A model generated the notes under the pieces. The model worked only from the letters and a program-made list of their open reading frames with translations. It was not told the origin of the DNA and searched no databases. The position numbers and the translations under genes are program-made. From Vagococcus vulneris (GTDB taxonomy: Bacteria > Bacillota > Bacilli > Lactobacillales > Vagococcaceae), in contig NZ_NGJS01000001.1 of the NCBI RefSeq assembly GCF_003950515.1, positions 62,001-126,000 of the forward strand: 64,000 nucleotides of DNA, read 5' to 3'. Below, one piece after another: positions 1 to 8,923 of the stretch (position 1 is the stretch's first letter; every line of letters begins with the position of its first letter).

Positions 1-2
1 CT

Positions 3-506
3 AAACCAGAAGACTTTATTGCTAAAGATACGGTTTTAACGGTGACTGTCTCAAAAAAGTCTGATACAGTGCTTATGCCTGATTTTGAACAATGGTCTTT
101 AAATGATGTTAAAGAACGTAAATTTCCCTTTAATATAACAGTTAAAGAGGAGTACTCGGAATCTGTACCTTATGGTAAATTGATTAAACAATCAAAAAAT
201 AAAGGTGAATCAATTGATAAAGATAATATAAATGAAAATATTGCGGTTGTTTATTCTTTAGGCAAACCATTTTTAAAGGCTTATTTTGGTCAACCAGAAG
301 GTGATATAGCAAAGTTTTTATTCGAAGATTATGAAAGTAAAGGTGTAAAAATTACTTATAAAACATATCCAATCGATTCAGCAGCTTTGAAAGGTACGAT
401 TATTGCGATGAGTTCTTTCAATCAGTATATACCGATGACCTACCAGGTTTCATTTGGTATAAGTACAGGATATGCACCACCACAAAAGCAATCTATTTGT
501 GACTAA
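3..506 (+). CDS. PASTA-repeat protein, C-terminal fragment
   Basis: The reading frame is already open at the window edge, so this is the 3' end of a longer gene. Two PASTA-like modules are visible: one beginning MPDFEQWSLNDVKER with the typical G-x-x-I-x-Q-S motif (YGKLIKQSKNKGE), and a second around KAYFGQPEGDIAKFLFED. PASTA repeats bind muropeptide or beta-lactam-like ligands and occur at the C-terminus of PrkC/Stk-type Ser/Thr kinases and class B PBPs. The kinase or transpeptidase part lies outside the window, so the parent protein cannot be named. The tail after the last module (STGYAPPQKQSICD) is not a sorting signal. The stop codon lies inside the following terminator stem. Confidence 0.7.
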   Translation, partial: KPEDFIAKDTVLTVTVSKKSDTVLMPDFEQWSLNDVKERKFPFNITVKEEYSESVPYGKLIKQSKNKGESIDKDNINENIAVVYSLGKPFLKAYFGQPEGDIAKFLFEDYESKGVKITYKTYPIDSAALKGTIIAMSSFNQYIPMTYQVSFGISTGYAPPQKQSICD

Positions 507-544
507 AAATATTTAGAGAAATCTAGGTGTTTTTAGTCTTTTTT
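501..544 (+). terminator. Rho-independent terminator overlapping the stop codon
   Basis: A 17-bp stem (501-517 with 522-538, including G-U pairs) closes on a GAAA tetraloop and is followed by TTTTTT. The TAA stop of the PASTA gene (504-506) is inside the left arm. Confidence 0.85.
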
Positions 545-814
545 GTTTAATATATGACATCTATGTAATTATTATGTAAATAAAATAACGAAAATAACTA
601 TAGTTTGTATTTGATAAAGAACGTTGTTTATAAAAATAATAAGGCAAGTATAATTTATTTAAAAACGTTAGTATTATGTCATTAATTGTAGATGTTTTTG
701 ACAGGAGAGATAGCTGGAGGTGTGTCCGCTTCAAGTTCCGTGGCTAAAAAAATGAAGAGTTGAAATGTCGGTTCAAAATCAATCAATTTTTTAATCTAAA
801 TAGCATATCTGGTT
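545..814. other. AT-rich intergenic stretch, no supported gene
   Basis: No convincing gene. A 23-residue frame at 692-763 (starting MFLTGEIAGGVSASSS) lacks a recognisable family and is probably debris next to the decayed CAP gene. Confidence 0.5.
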
Positions 815-1201
815 ATGAACAAAATTAATCAATATCGCCTAGATTAAGGATTTCAATAATTTAAGATAACAAATTATTTGAGAAATTTGACACGAGTACA
901 TGAGGAAGAACTAGAAAGTGAACGCAGTTACCCTCGTCCCGGGAATAAATGTTTTAGTACAATTATTGAGGAATACGCTTTGTCTGAATATCAAACGATG
1001 GGTGAAAATATTTTGAGGTATTCTACAAATCAAGAAATCGATGAAGAATACGTCGCTGACAGGATGTTTAATGGTTGGAAAGATAGTTAGGGTCATAACG
1101 AGAATATGTTGAAAGCGAAATTTGATGAAGGAGCAGTTGCTGTTTATATAAATGGAAATGTGTATTATGGTGTTACTTTATTTTATACACCATTTCAATA
1201 A
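815..1201 (+). pseudogene. CAP-domain (SCP/PR-1-like) secreted protein, decayed
   Basis: One reading frame from ATG 815 to TAA 1199-1201 carries the CAP-domain landmarks in order: NKINQYR at the start, RPGNKCFSTIIEEY, MGENI, WKDS followed by GHNENML, and a final YYGVTLFY strand. It is interrupted by in-frame stops at 845-847, 857-859 and 1088-1090. CAP proteins are small secreted proteins common in Firmicutes. No signal peptide is left. The frame is otherwise colinear without frameshifts, so decay looks recent. Stop-codon readthrough is less likely because three stops are needed. Confidence 0.75.
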
Positions 1202-1208
1202 ATTATTT

Positions 1209-1241
1209 AAAACAACTGATTTTAACATCAGTTGTTTTTTT
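1209..1241 (+). terminator. Terminator after the CAP pseudogene
   Basis: The stem AACAACTGAT / ATCAGTTGTT (1211-1220 with 1227-1236), loop TTTAAC, is followed by a T-run. Confidence 0.8.
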
Positions 1242-1331
1242 ATTTATAATTCATTCAGATAATGTTTTGTTAATTATTTTTTAATGATATACTAATCTAA
1301 AATAACCTATTTTGTTGATGGAGGTGACTTT

Positions 1332-2414
1332 GTGAGGAATGAATGGATTAAGGAATTTAAACAACCGATGAATTGGCTTTATATTGCGATATGTCTGATT
1401 CTTCCGATTATAATTTTTACGGGATTTTCAAAAGATTGGTTTGGTGGGTTTTATCGCCAAAGCAACGCAGATAGATTACAGGTCGATATCGCTTTAATGC
1501 AATTTGAAAAAGTAGACGTAAAATATGGTGATGATATATATCAGAATTTAGCTGAACAGGAATCACTCTTAGCTCGCCGTTACAATAGTATGCTTTTTAA
1601 TCAGCCAGAAAAGTTTAAAGAAGTCTCTTATGAATTGGCCCAAAAAGAGTTGACTGCACGAGAATCAAAGAACTTCTTGGAGATTAAAGATTTTCAACCA
1701 CCGTTGTATGAGGTTCAGAAAAATAATGCATTGTTTGAATATCTAGTAAAACATAATGCACCATATGTTGTGACACCACTGACGCAAGCGTCATTTTTAA
1801 TAACGTGTTTATTGATTTTTGGATTGATTTGGTTTCCAATTTGCGCGGTCTTGACGTCAAAAGCACTTACTGATGAATTACAGCATAAAAGTCTGACTAA
1901 AACTCAGCCAAATAGTTTTTGGCAAAGAACAAGCCGAAAGCTTCTAAGTAAAATGACCATAATTATTTTTGGTTTAATGAGTTCAACCGCTATCAGCTTA
2001 TTACTCGTTACTTTTTTTGGCGATGATACGAATGATTTTTCCTATAAAACTATTGTTCATTTTTTAAAATTTACGCTTATTGATAATTGGCAATGGTTAG
2101 TTATATATATTAGCTACTTAATAGTTATGTTCCTGTTTACGTTTGTTCTGTCGGTGTTTCTAAATCAAACAAGTAAAAGTTTTTCATTAACTTTGTTAAT
2201 CGAACTTGCAGTATACTTCTTCATTATCTTAATCGGTGACTCAGGTAAACTTTCACCATTATTTTTTGGATACTACCTTGTTCCCTCTAAATTATTTGAA
2301 GGCCGGTTTATGCTGCCTATGATTAATCCACTAACAGGCTTTGCTTATCTAATGATTTTTACGATACTTTTAATTATGGTGATAAATATTGTCAGAAGGA
2401 GGAGCAATCGGTGA
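1332..2414 (+). CDS. ABC-2 type permease subunit A
   Basis: A 360-residue membrane protein. One membrane segment lies near residues 15-33, followed by a hydrophilic, probably external, region to about residue 150, then five more hydrophobic segments to the C-terminus. This matches ABC-2 type exporter permeases. The start is GTG 1332, preceded by a strong GGAGGTGA. It overlaps the next permease by 4 bases (GTGA), and the ATPase follows, so the three genes form one exporter operon. The two permeases share the same plan and probably heterodimerise. The substrate cannot be told from sequence; lipids, peptides or antimicrobials are typical for the family. A TATACT -10 element at 1288-1293 may serve the operon. 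Confidence 0.75.
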   Translation: MRNEWIKEFKQPMNWLYIAICLILPIIIFTGFSKDWFGGFYRQSNADRLQVDIALMQFEKVDVKYGDDIYQNLAEQESLLARRYNSMLFNQPEKFKEVSYELAQKELTARESKNFLEIKDFQPPLYEVQKNNALFEYLVKHNAPYVVTPLTQASFLITCLLIFGLIWFPICAVLTSKALTDELQHKSLTKTQPNSFWQRTSRKLLSKMTIIIFGLMSSTAISLLLVTFFGDDTNDFSYKTIVHFLKFTLIDNWQWLVIYISYLIVMFLFTFVLSVFLNQTSKSFSLTLLIELAVYFFIILIGDSGKLSPLFFGYYLVPSKLFEGRFMLPMINPLTGFAYLMIFTILLIMVINIVRRRSNR

Positions 2415-3583
2415 CTTACTTTAAAAGCGAATGTTTAAATTTTTTTACAAACAAAAATAATATTGCTGTTTACATTATACTTTTGGCATTTTCTCTTTTT
2501 TATTGGTTGAGTATAGAAAAGCAATACGAATCCAAGGAAATATCTACAAAAAACGAGATACAAGCTAGGGTGGATGTCAGAGATAAGTTTTTAAAGAGTA
2601 TTCCAGCTGATGAACCACGGGAATTAATGCATCCATCGGTTGTGGAAGTGCTGAATACTTGGCCGCCGATTGTGGAAGCAGAAAAAGCCAGATTAGATGC
2701 ATTAAACAAGAAGGATTATGTAAAGTATGCTGCAGCAACTGTTGAATGGTATCAGCTTGAACCTAATTTTATCAATAAAAAGTATTTTATTTACGGGAAT
2801 TATTATGCTGATTTGGATGCAACTTTTGGTCGTCACTCTAACGAACTTAGATTATCTAAAATAAGTCAAAATAATCGTCCAGTGACATTAAATGAAATCA
2901 ATGATAAGACATCTGCTCAATCAATCGTACGCTCATTAAACTATTGGCTCCCTTTAATTATAATGTTAGCAACTTTATTTTTATCTATGGATTTACTTTC
3001 CAAAGATCGAGAACACAAAACAATTTACAGTTTGCTGCCCATATCAAATGTTAGAAGAATTATAATTAAGGGATTCGTTTGTTTTGTTGGCGTACTATTA
3101 AGTTGTATTCCTTTATCAATTGGATTTATCGGTATAGGGCTTCAAAACGGTTTTGGCAGTCTAGATTTTCCCGAAGTTATGTTGTATAAAAATTCTGCTG
3201 CTATTATTACTATTAAACAGTTCTTAGTATATGGGATGATGTATCTTCTTTTATGGATATTTATTTTAATCATGCTGAGTATCATTATAAACTTATTTAT
3301 TAAAAACAATGTGTTGGCCCTTTTAGTGTTATTAACTATACCATTTGGAGAATTATTGTATAATCGTGTTGGATACGGTGATATTCACCCGTATATTTCT
3401 TGGTTGCCCACTACCTATACTAGAGTAGGCGAAGTCTTGAGCGGTTATCGAGGTATGTACCTCGTCAGTAAAATTGATTTACAGATGACTGGTCTCAAAG
3501 TCCTTTCGGTGACAGCGTGTTGTGTATTTATTATTTTGATTCTTTCGGCTTATAGCAAACCGATTGTGCGAATGGAGGATTAA
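2411..3583 (+). CDS. ABC-2 type permease subunit B
   Basis: A 390-residue protein with one N-terminal membrane segment (about residues 12-30), a large hydrophilic loop to about residue 175, then five or so transmembrane segments. The fold plan matches the upstream permease. The cytoplasmic segment LLSKDREHKTIYSLLPISN resembles the coupling region of ABC-2 exporters that contacts the ATPase. Translation is coupled to the upstream gene through a GTGA overlap, and the ATPase gene begins 2 bases after its stop. Confidence 0.75.
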   Translation: MTYFKSECLNFFTNKNNIAVYIILLAFSLFYWLSIEKQYESKEISTKNEIQARVDVRDKFLKSIPADEPRELMHPSVVEVLNTWPPIVEAEKARLDALNKKDYVKYAAATVEWYQLEPNFINKKYFIYGNYYADLDATFGRHSNELRLSKISQNNRPVTLNEINDKTSAQSIVRSLNYWLPLIIMLATLFLSMDLLSKDREHKTIYSLLPISNVRRIIIKGFVCFVGVLLSCIPLSIGFIGIGLQNGFGSLDFPEVMLYKNSAAIITIKQFLVYGMMYLLLWIFILIMLSIIINLFIKNNVLALLVLLTIPFGELLYNRVGYGDIHPYISWLPTTYTRVGEVLSGYRGMYLVSKIDLQMTGLKVLSVTACCVFIILILSAYSKPIVRMED

Positions 3584-3585
3584 GG

Positions 3586-4470
3586 ATGCTGAAATTAACT
3601 GATATTACAATTGGATATGGTAGTAAGAAAATCATCACGAATGTCTCGGAAACATTTACGCCAGGAGAAGTGGTGGGATTAGTCGCACCGAACGGTACAG
3701 GCAAAAGCACTTTATTAAATGCAATTATGGGTCAAGTGTCTCTAAAACAAGGTCAGATTGAGTTTAAGCAATCGTTAACTTATAAAAATCAACACTCTCG
3801 ACGTAAAATTTATCGATTGGTGTCAATGATGCCGGATCAGAATGATTTGTACCCGGAATTAACTGGATGGCGTCATTTAAAAATGTATCGCGGTATTTGG
3901 AAAGCTAAAGGAATTGATTTAAAGCAATTGGTAAAGCGTCTTAATATGAGTCATTATGTCTATCAAAAGGTCGGCAGCTATTCTTTAGGGATGAAACAGC
4001 GATTATGTTTTGCAATGCAAATAGCATGCGACACAGAAATAATGTTGATGGATGAAGTGATGAATGGGTTAGATCCGAACAATGTTGAATTAATATCGGG
4101 ACTCATTGATGAGAAAAGGCAAGAAGGCAAGACAATAATTATCGCTTCTCATTTGCTTGAAAACTTATCAGAATATGCAGATCGTATTTTTTTTATAGAC
4201 AATGCACAATTAGAACTTTTTAGAGATAAGCGAAGACAAGATGAGTCAATCTACTTAAAACTATCAACAGAGGATTTTGATACCCATGCTTTCAATGTTG
4301 ATTTATCTAGTGTGCTTCGTATTGATCAGTTCGTTTTAATTGATGTGACTGATGCAGACTATCGGAAGCTTCTACTAGAAGAGTGTGAGCGGTATGATAT
4401 TATTCTTTATACGATTCAACACATGGAACTGCAAGATGCGTATAAAATAAAATTCGAAAATCAGAACTGA
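3586..4470 (+). CDS. ABC exporter ATP-binding subunit
   Basis: A 294-residue nucleotide-binding protein. Walker A is at residues 34-42 (APNGTGKST), the ABC signature is YSLGMKQRL, Walker B is IMLMDEVMNGLDP, and a switch His follows in ASHLLEN. The C-terminal 80 residues form an extension as in single-NBD drug or peptide exporters of the ABC-2 class. It presumably powers the two permeases encoded just upstream. The start ATG has GGAGGATTAAGG immediately upstream. Confidence 0.85.
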   Translation: MLKLTDITIGYGSKKIITNVSETFTPGEVVGLVAPNGTGKSTLLNAIMGQVSLKQGQIEFKQSLTYKNQHSRRKIYRLVSMMPDQNDLYPELTGWRHLKMYRGIWKAKGIDLKQLVKRLNMSHYVYQKVGSYSLGMKQRLCFAMQIACDTEIMLMDEVMNGLDPNNVELISGLIDEKRQEGKTIIIASHLLENLSEYADRIFFIDNAQLELFRDKRRQDESIYLKLSTEDFDTHAFNVDLSSVLRIDQFVLIDVTDADYRKLLLEECERYDIILYTIQHMELQDAYKIKFENQN

Positions 4471-4476
4471 TAAAAG

Positions 4477-4506
4477 AGGCGTGCTGTTACTAGGCAGGCC
4501 TTTTTA
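4477..4506 (+). terminator. Probable terminator after the ABC operon
   Basis: The imperfect stem AGGCGTGC / GCAGGCCT (one mismatch) is followed by TTTTT. Confidence 0.5.
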
Positions 4507-4633
4507 GCATTTTTAAAACTTTTCAGAAAGATAAGATTCTGTTAAAATATGAAGTGTTTTTATTTATTTAAACGAACTGACACTATATAATAGACTAGAT
4601 AGACTTTAAAATAAGGGAATGATGAGGAAGAAA

Positions 4634-6958
4634 ATGGAAGATAAAATTCAAGGGCTGTCTCTAAAAGAGGTTGAGTCGAGAAAGACAGCTGGCCGACAAA
4701 ATAATTATGAGGAAAATGTGGCCAAAACAAATAAAGAAATTATTCAAGATAATGTTATGACATTATTCAACTTTTTAAATTTAGCGATTGCCATTTGTTT
4801 AGCACTAGTTGGTGCATTCAGTAATTTATTTTTCATGGTTATTATTATCGTGAATTGTGCAATGGGTATTATTCAGGAAATTCGTGCACGGAATTTAGTC
4901 GCTAAGTTATCAATAATCAATGAGGAAAAAGTGACTGTTATCCGTGATGGTCAAGAGATGGACATAGCATCAACTGATATTGTATTGGATGATGTTGTTA
5001 AGCTATCTACTGGAGAACAAGTGCCGTCTGATATGGTTGTCATTTCTGGTCGTGTTGAGGCAAATGAATCGTTGCTGACTGGTGAATCTGATCTCATTAG
5101 AAAAGAAACTGATAGTGAATTATTGTCGGGAAGTTTTGTCTCAAGTGGTCAATGTCACGGAAAAGTAATACATGTGGGTAAAGACAATTATGCAACTAAA
5201 ATTGCTGATGAAGCTAAAGTTCACAAGCCGATTACCTCTGAATTAGTATCTTCAATTCGTAAAGTATCAAAATTTACGAGTTATATCATTGTGCCTATTG
5301 GTGTGATTCTATTTTGTGAAGCTTTATTTTTAAGAGATTCTGATGTTAAATCTTCCGTAGTCACTTCAGCCGGTGCTCTTTTAGGTATGTTGCCAAAAGG
5401 GTTAGTACTTTTGATAAGTATTGCTTTAGCTACTGCAGTTGCTAAGTTGGCGAAGAAACAGGTTTTAGTACAGAATATGTATTCTGTAGAAACGTTGGCT
5501 CATGTGGATGTAATTTGTTTAGATAAAACTGGAACAATTACTGAAGGTAAAATGCGCGTTCAAAATGTCATTGGGATGCACGTTGAGTATGCAGATGAAA
5601 TTGATGAGATTATGGGCAGTTATATGTCGCAATCGACAGATAATAATATTACAATGCATGCAATTCGTGAGTACTTTCCAACGGATACAAAATATACAAG
5701 CACAAATGTAGTGCCGTTCTCTTCTGATAGGAAATGGGGCGCTATGGTTTTAGACAATCTTGGAACTGTTGCAATGGGTGCGCCTGAAAGGTTATTTGGC
5801 AGCATGGAACTTCCTGAAGAAGTTGTTGCTGCACAAAAAGAAGGGTTACGAGTTCTGATGCTTGGTATCAGTCATTCGACAGATTTGTCTGAAACAGGTC
5901 TGCCTGAGTTATCACCATTAGCTGTAATAACAATAGATGATCCAATTCGTGAAAATGCCAATGAAACATTGGCTTACTTACGTGATGAAGGTGTAGATAT
6001 CAAAGTGATTTCCGGTGATAATCCCGTTACAGTTTCCAATGTTGCACGTCGAGCGGGACTTGATGATTATGAATCATTTATCGACTTATCAAAAGTAACA
6101 TCGGATGTTGAAGTGAAAAAAATGGTTAACGAATATAAAGTGTTTGGCCGTGTATCACCGCAGCAAAAGAAAATTTTAGTTGAAGAATTAAAACAACAAG
6201 GTCATGTAGTTGCAATGACTGGTGATGGTGTCAATGATATGCTTGCATTGAAAGAAGCAGACTGCAGTATTGCTATGGCTGAGGGTGACAGTGCAACACG
6301 TCAGCTGGCAAATATAGTCTTGTTGAATTCTGATTTCACTACACTTCCAAATGTATTATTTGAAGGTCGGCGTGTGGTAAATAATGTGACAAAAGTAGCC
6401 AGTATCTTCTTTATTAAGACAATTTATTCACTGATTTTATCTGTTATCTGTATGTTGACGGCCATGGCATTTCCTTTTATTCCAATTCAAATTACTTTAC
6501 TTGATTTGGCGATTGAGGGTTATCCCGCTTTCTTCTTACAATTTGAAAATTCTAAAGAAAAAGTAACGACTAAATTTCTGCCAACAGCATTAAGACGCGC
6601 GCTGCCTAATGCGTTATTGGTAATTTTTAACATAATCACGATTATGATTATGGGAAATCTAAATGGATGGGCACAAATAGAAACAACAACATTAATGTAT
6701 TATATGTTAATAGCAGTAAGCTCGATGGCAGTTGTAAAAGCATGTTTACCGTTCAATGCTCTGAGGATTTTCTTGGCAGGAACTACGGTGATTGGTACAT
6801 ATGTGGCTGCTATGCTGTTTAAGGGCTTATTGGAAATTGAACTGTTGCCAATGTCGTTAGTACCGACATTTATTATTTTGATTGTTATTACCTTTATTGG
6901 TAAGATTATTTTAGATCGGGTTTTAATAAGAAAAGAATATCGACAAAAGATAGCTTAA
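4634..6958 (+). CDS. CtpE-like P-type cation ATPase
   Basis: A 774-residue P-type ATPase with the actuator loop LLTGESDLI, phosphorylation site DKTGTITEG and hinge MTGDGVNDMLALKEAD. Transmembrane helices sit at the N-terminus, before the DKTG site and in a C-terminal bundle. The M4-like segment MLPKGLVLLISIALA followed by LAKKQVLVQ resembles the CtpE group, for which calcium transport has been reported; the ion here is inference. There is no N-terminal CxxC metal-binding domain, which argues against a copper or cadmium pump. ATG codons also exist at 4619 and 4622, but GAGG at 4624-4627 is best placed for ATG 4634. Transcribed alone. Confidence 0.85.
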   Translation: MEDKIQGLSLKEVESRKTAGRQNNYEENVAKTNKEIIQDNVMTLFNFLNLAIAICLALVGAFSNLFFMVIIIVNCAMGIIQEIRARNLVAKLSIINEEKVTVIRDGQEMDIASTDIVLDDVVKLSTGEQVPSDMVVISGRVEANESLLTGESDLIRKETDSELLSGSFVSSGQCHGKVIHVGKDNYATKIADEAKVHKPITSELVSSIRKVSKFTSYIIVPIGVILFCEALFLRDSDVKSSVVTSAGALLGMLPKGLVLLISIALATAVAKLAKKQVLVQNMYSVETLAHVDVICLDKTGTITEGKMRVQNVIGMHVEYADEIDEIMGSYMSQSTDNNITMHAIREYFPTDTKYTSTNVVPFSSDRKWGAMVLDNLGTVAMGAPERLFGSMELPEEVVAAQKEGLRVLMLGISHSTDLSETGLPELSPLAVITIDDPIRENANETLAYLRDEGVDIKVISGDNPVTVSNVARRAGLDDYESFIDLSKVTSDVEVKKMVNEYKVFGRVSPQQKKILVEELKQQGHVVAMTGDGVNDMLALKEADCSIAMAEGDSATRQLANIVLLNSDFTTLPNVLFEGRRVVNNVTKVASIFFIKTIYSLILSVICMLTAMAFPFIPIQITLLDLAIEGYPAFFLQFENSKEKVTTKFLPTALRRALPNALLVIFNIITIMIMGNLNGWAQIETTTLMYYMLIAVSSMAVVKACLPFNALRIFLAGTTVIGTYVAAMLFKGLLEIELLPMSLVPTFIILIVITFIGKIILDRVLIRKEYRQKIA

Positions 6959-6962
6959 TTTA

Positions 6963-6991
6963 TTTTCAAATAAAACAAAATATGGTATACT
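6963..6991 (+). promoter_or_regulatory. Sigma-A-type promoter for dnaG-sigA
   Basis: TTTTCA (6963-6968), 17-base spacer, TATACT (6986-6991). It lies upstream of the hairpin that precedes dnaG. Confidence 0.55.
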
Positions 6992-7016
6992 TTATTTTGT
7001 AGAATTACGTCAAATG

Positions 7017-7048
7017 GTCGCTCTTGATATTATCTCGAGCGACTTTTA
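7017..7048 (+). terminator. Hairpin with T-tract in the dnaG leader
   Basis: GTCGCTC (7017-7023) pairs perfectly with GAGCGAC (7037-7043), followed by TTTTATT. It may terminate the upstream P-type ATPase transcript. If the promoter at 6963-6991 is real, the hairpin is inside the dnaG leader and could attenuate the operon. Confidence 0.65.
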
Positions 7049-7075
7049 TTGACTGTTTAAATAGGAGTGATGAGT

Positions 7076-8911
7076 TTGGCTCAATTGATTCCTGAAAATG
7101 TGATTGAATCAGTCCGTAATCAGACCAATATTGTTGACGTGATTGGTCAGTATGTCCAATTGAAAAAGTCTGGAAAGAACTATTTAGGCCTATGTCCTTT
7201 TCATGACGAAAAGACACCATCTTTTTCTGTGGCTGAGGACAAACAAATTTTTCATTGTTTCGGCTGCGGAAAAGGCGGAAATGTTTTTACATTTATGCAA
7301 GAAATTGAAGGATTATCTTTTCCTGAATCTGTTGCAAAAGTTGCTGATTTATCGAATGTCAATGTTGATTTTGATTTATCTTCGACTAAAGATACTTCAC
7401 ATGTTTCTAGTGAAAAGCGTGAGTTGATTTCATTACATGAACGCACAGCAGATTTATATCATCATATTTTATTAAATACAAAAATCGGTGAGAAAGCGTT
7501 AGATTACTTGTCGAAGCGTGGATTGGATGAGCAGACGATAAAAGAATTTAAAATCGGTTTTGCTCCGATGGAAAGGCAAGTACTTTCTAAAGTCTGTCAA
7601 AATGACCATATACCTGATGTAATCATGGCAAAAAGTGGGCTCTTTTTTGAAACAAATTCTGGTGATTGGCTTGATCGTTTCTATCAACGAATTATGTTTC
7701 CGATTACTGATGAAAGAGGTCAAACAATTGGTTTTTCAGGTCGCATTCTAGCTGATGATGCCTTTGACTTAAGTGATCAGCCAAAGTATCTAAACAGCCC
7801 TGAAACCGAACTGTTTAATAAGCGACATGTTCTATATCATTTTAGTGAAGCGCGGCAAAGTATTAGAAAAAAAAGTGAAATTGTATTGTTTGAGGGCTTC
7901 ATGGATGTCATTGCGGCTTGGAACTCGGGTATCAAAAATGGCGTTGCTTCGATGGGGACTAGCTTAACAACTGAACAAGTGACTATGTTAGACCGTGTGG
8001 CTGAGGATGCAGTTATCTGTTATGACGGAGATAATGCCGGAGTAGAAGCAGGTATTCGGGCAATTGATTTGCTGACTAGTCAAAGTGCGTTGTCTCTTCA
8101 GTTAGTCTCAATTCCTTATAAAATGGATCCCGATGACTATCGACAAAAGTATGGTGAGTCTGCTTTAAAAGAGTTGATTCAAAATCATCGTCAGACTATT
8201 TTACAATTTAAATTAGATTATTTGAGACAGGATAAGGATTTATCAAACGAAGTCGATAAACTTAATTATATTGAATCAGCTCTGAATGAAATAGTAAAAA
8301 ATGCATCGATAATCGAGTCTGATTTAATTTTAAGTAGTCTGTCAAATGAATTTGGGATAGCCAAGGAATCACTGCAGCTTGATTATAATAACAAACGTAA
8401 ACAGTATCGTCATTCGAATCGAGAACACTATGCTGTGGAAACACGTCCTGCTATGACTATGACTATTCCTGAGAGAAATAAGGCTGATATTGTTGAAAAA
8501 GCTGAAATGCTATTGATTTATCGATTATTAAACGAGAAAAGCATGCTTAATTCTTTTCAGAATCAAACGGATTTTTCTTTTTTTCATGATTGTTATCAAG
8601 AACTTTTTACGCATGTATCTAGCTATATCAGACTGTATGGGTCAGCACCGATTGCTGATATCTTAAATTACTTAAAAGAAGACGAACTAAAACAAACATT
8701 AGTTGAAATTTCTATGCAGGATTTTAGTTCTGAAAGCACGGAACAGGAATTACTGGATTGTTTTGCTGTCATTCAGCGGGCAAAAATCCAAGAAGAAATT
8801 AATCAAGCTAAAGAGGAACAATGTCAAGCCATGCAAATGGGTGATAAGAATCTAGAATTTGAAAAAACAATTGCAATCGTTCAATTACAAAAGCAGTTGA
8901 AAAATATATAG
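7076..8911 (+). CDS. dnaG: DNA primase DnaG
   Basis: Synthesises RNA primers for Okazaki fragments and leading-strand starts. The N-terminal CHC2 zinc finger reads CPFHDEKTPSF then HCFGCGKGG. The TOPRIM catalytic region has the acidic motif LFEGFMDVIA and the DGDNAG motif, and a helical C-terminal region binds the replicative helicase. AGGAGTGAT at 7063-7071 is too close to GTG 7067 and ATG 7070 but well spaced for TTG 7076, giving 611 residues beginning MAQLIPENVI, typical of the family. Followed 12 bases later by the primary sigma factor gene, the usual Firmicute arrangement. Confidence 0.95.
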   Translation: MAQLIPENVIESVRNQTNIVDVIGQYVQLKKSGKNYLGLCPFHDEKTPSFSVAEDKQIFHCFGCGKGGNVFTFMQEIEGLSFPESVAKVADLSNVNVDFDLSSTKDTSHVSSEKRELISLHERTADLYHHILLNTKIGEKALDYLSKRGLDEQTIKEFKIGFAPMERQVLSKVCQNDHIPDVIMAKSGLFFETNSGDWLDRFYQRIMFPITDERGQTIGFSGRILADDAFDLSDQPKYLNSPETELFNKRHVLYHFSEARQSIRKKSEIVLFEGFMDVIAAWNSGIKNGVASMGTSLTTEQVTMLDRVAEDAVICYDGDNAGVEAGIRAIDLLTSQSALSLQLVSIPYKMDPDDYRQKYGESALKELIQNHRQTILQFKLDYLRQDKDLSNEVDKLNYIESALNEIVKNASIIESDLILSSLSNEFGIAKESLQLDYNNKRKQYRHSNREHYAVETRPAMTMTIPERNKADIVEKAEMLLIYRLLNEKSMLNSFQNQTDFSFFHDCYQELFTHVSSYIRLYGSAPIADILNYLKEDELKQTLVEISMQDFSSESTEQELLDCFAVIQRAKIQEEINQAKEEQCQAMQMGDKNLEFEKTIAIVQLQKQLKNI

Positions 8912-8923
8912 GGGGCATTCTTT

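Noticed and set aside
735-790. tRNA-like look (GGTTCAAAATC near 766 resembles a T-loop)
   Set aside because: No matching acceptor stem, D-arm or anticodon arm could be folded around it.
911-1096. Minus-strand frame opposite the CAP remnant
   Set aside because: The opposite strand explains the conservation; no ribosome site or family.
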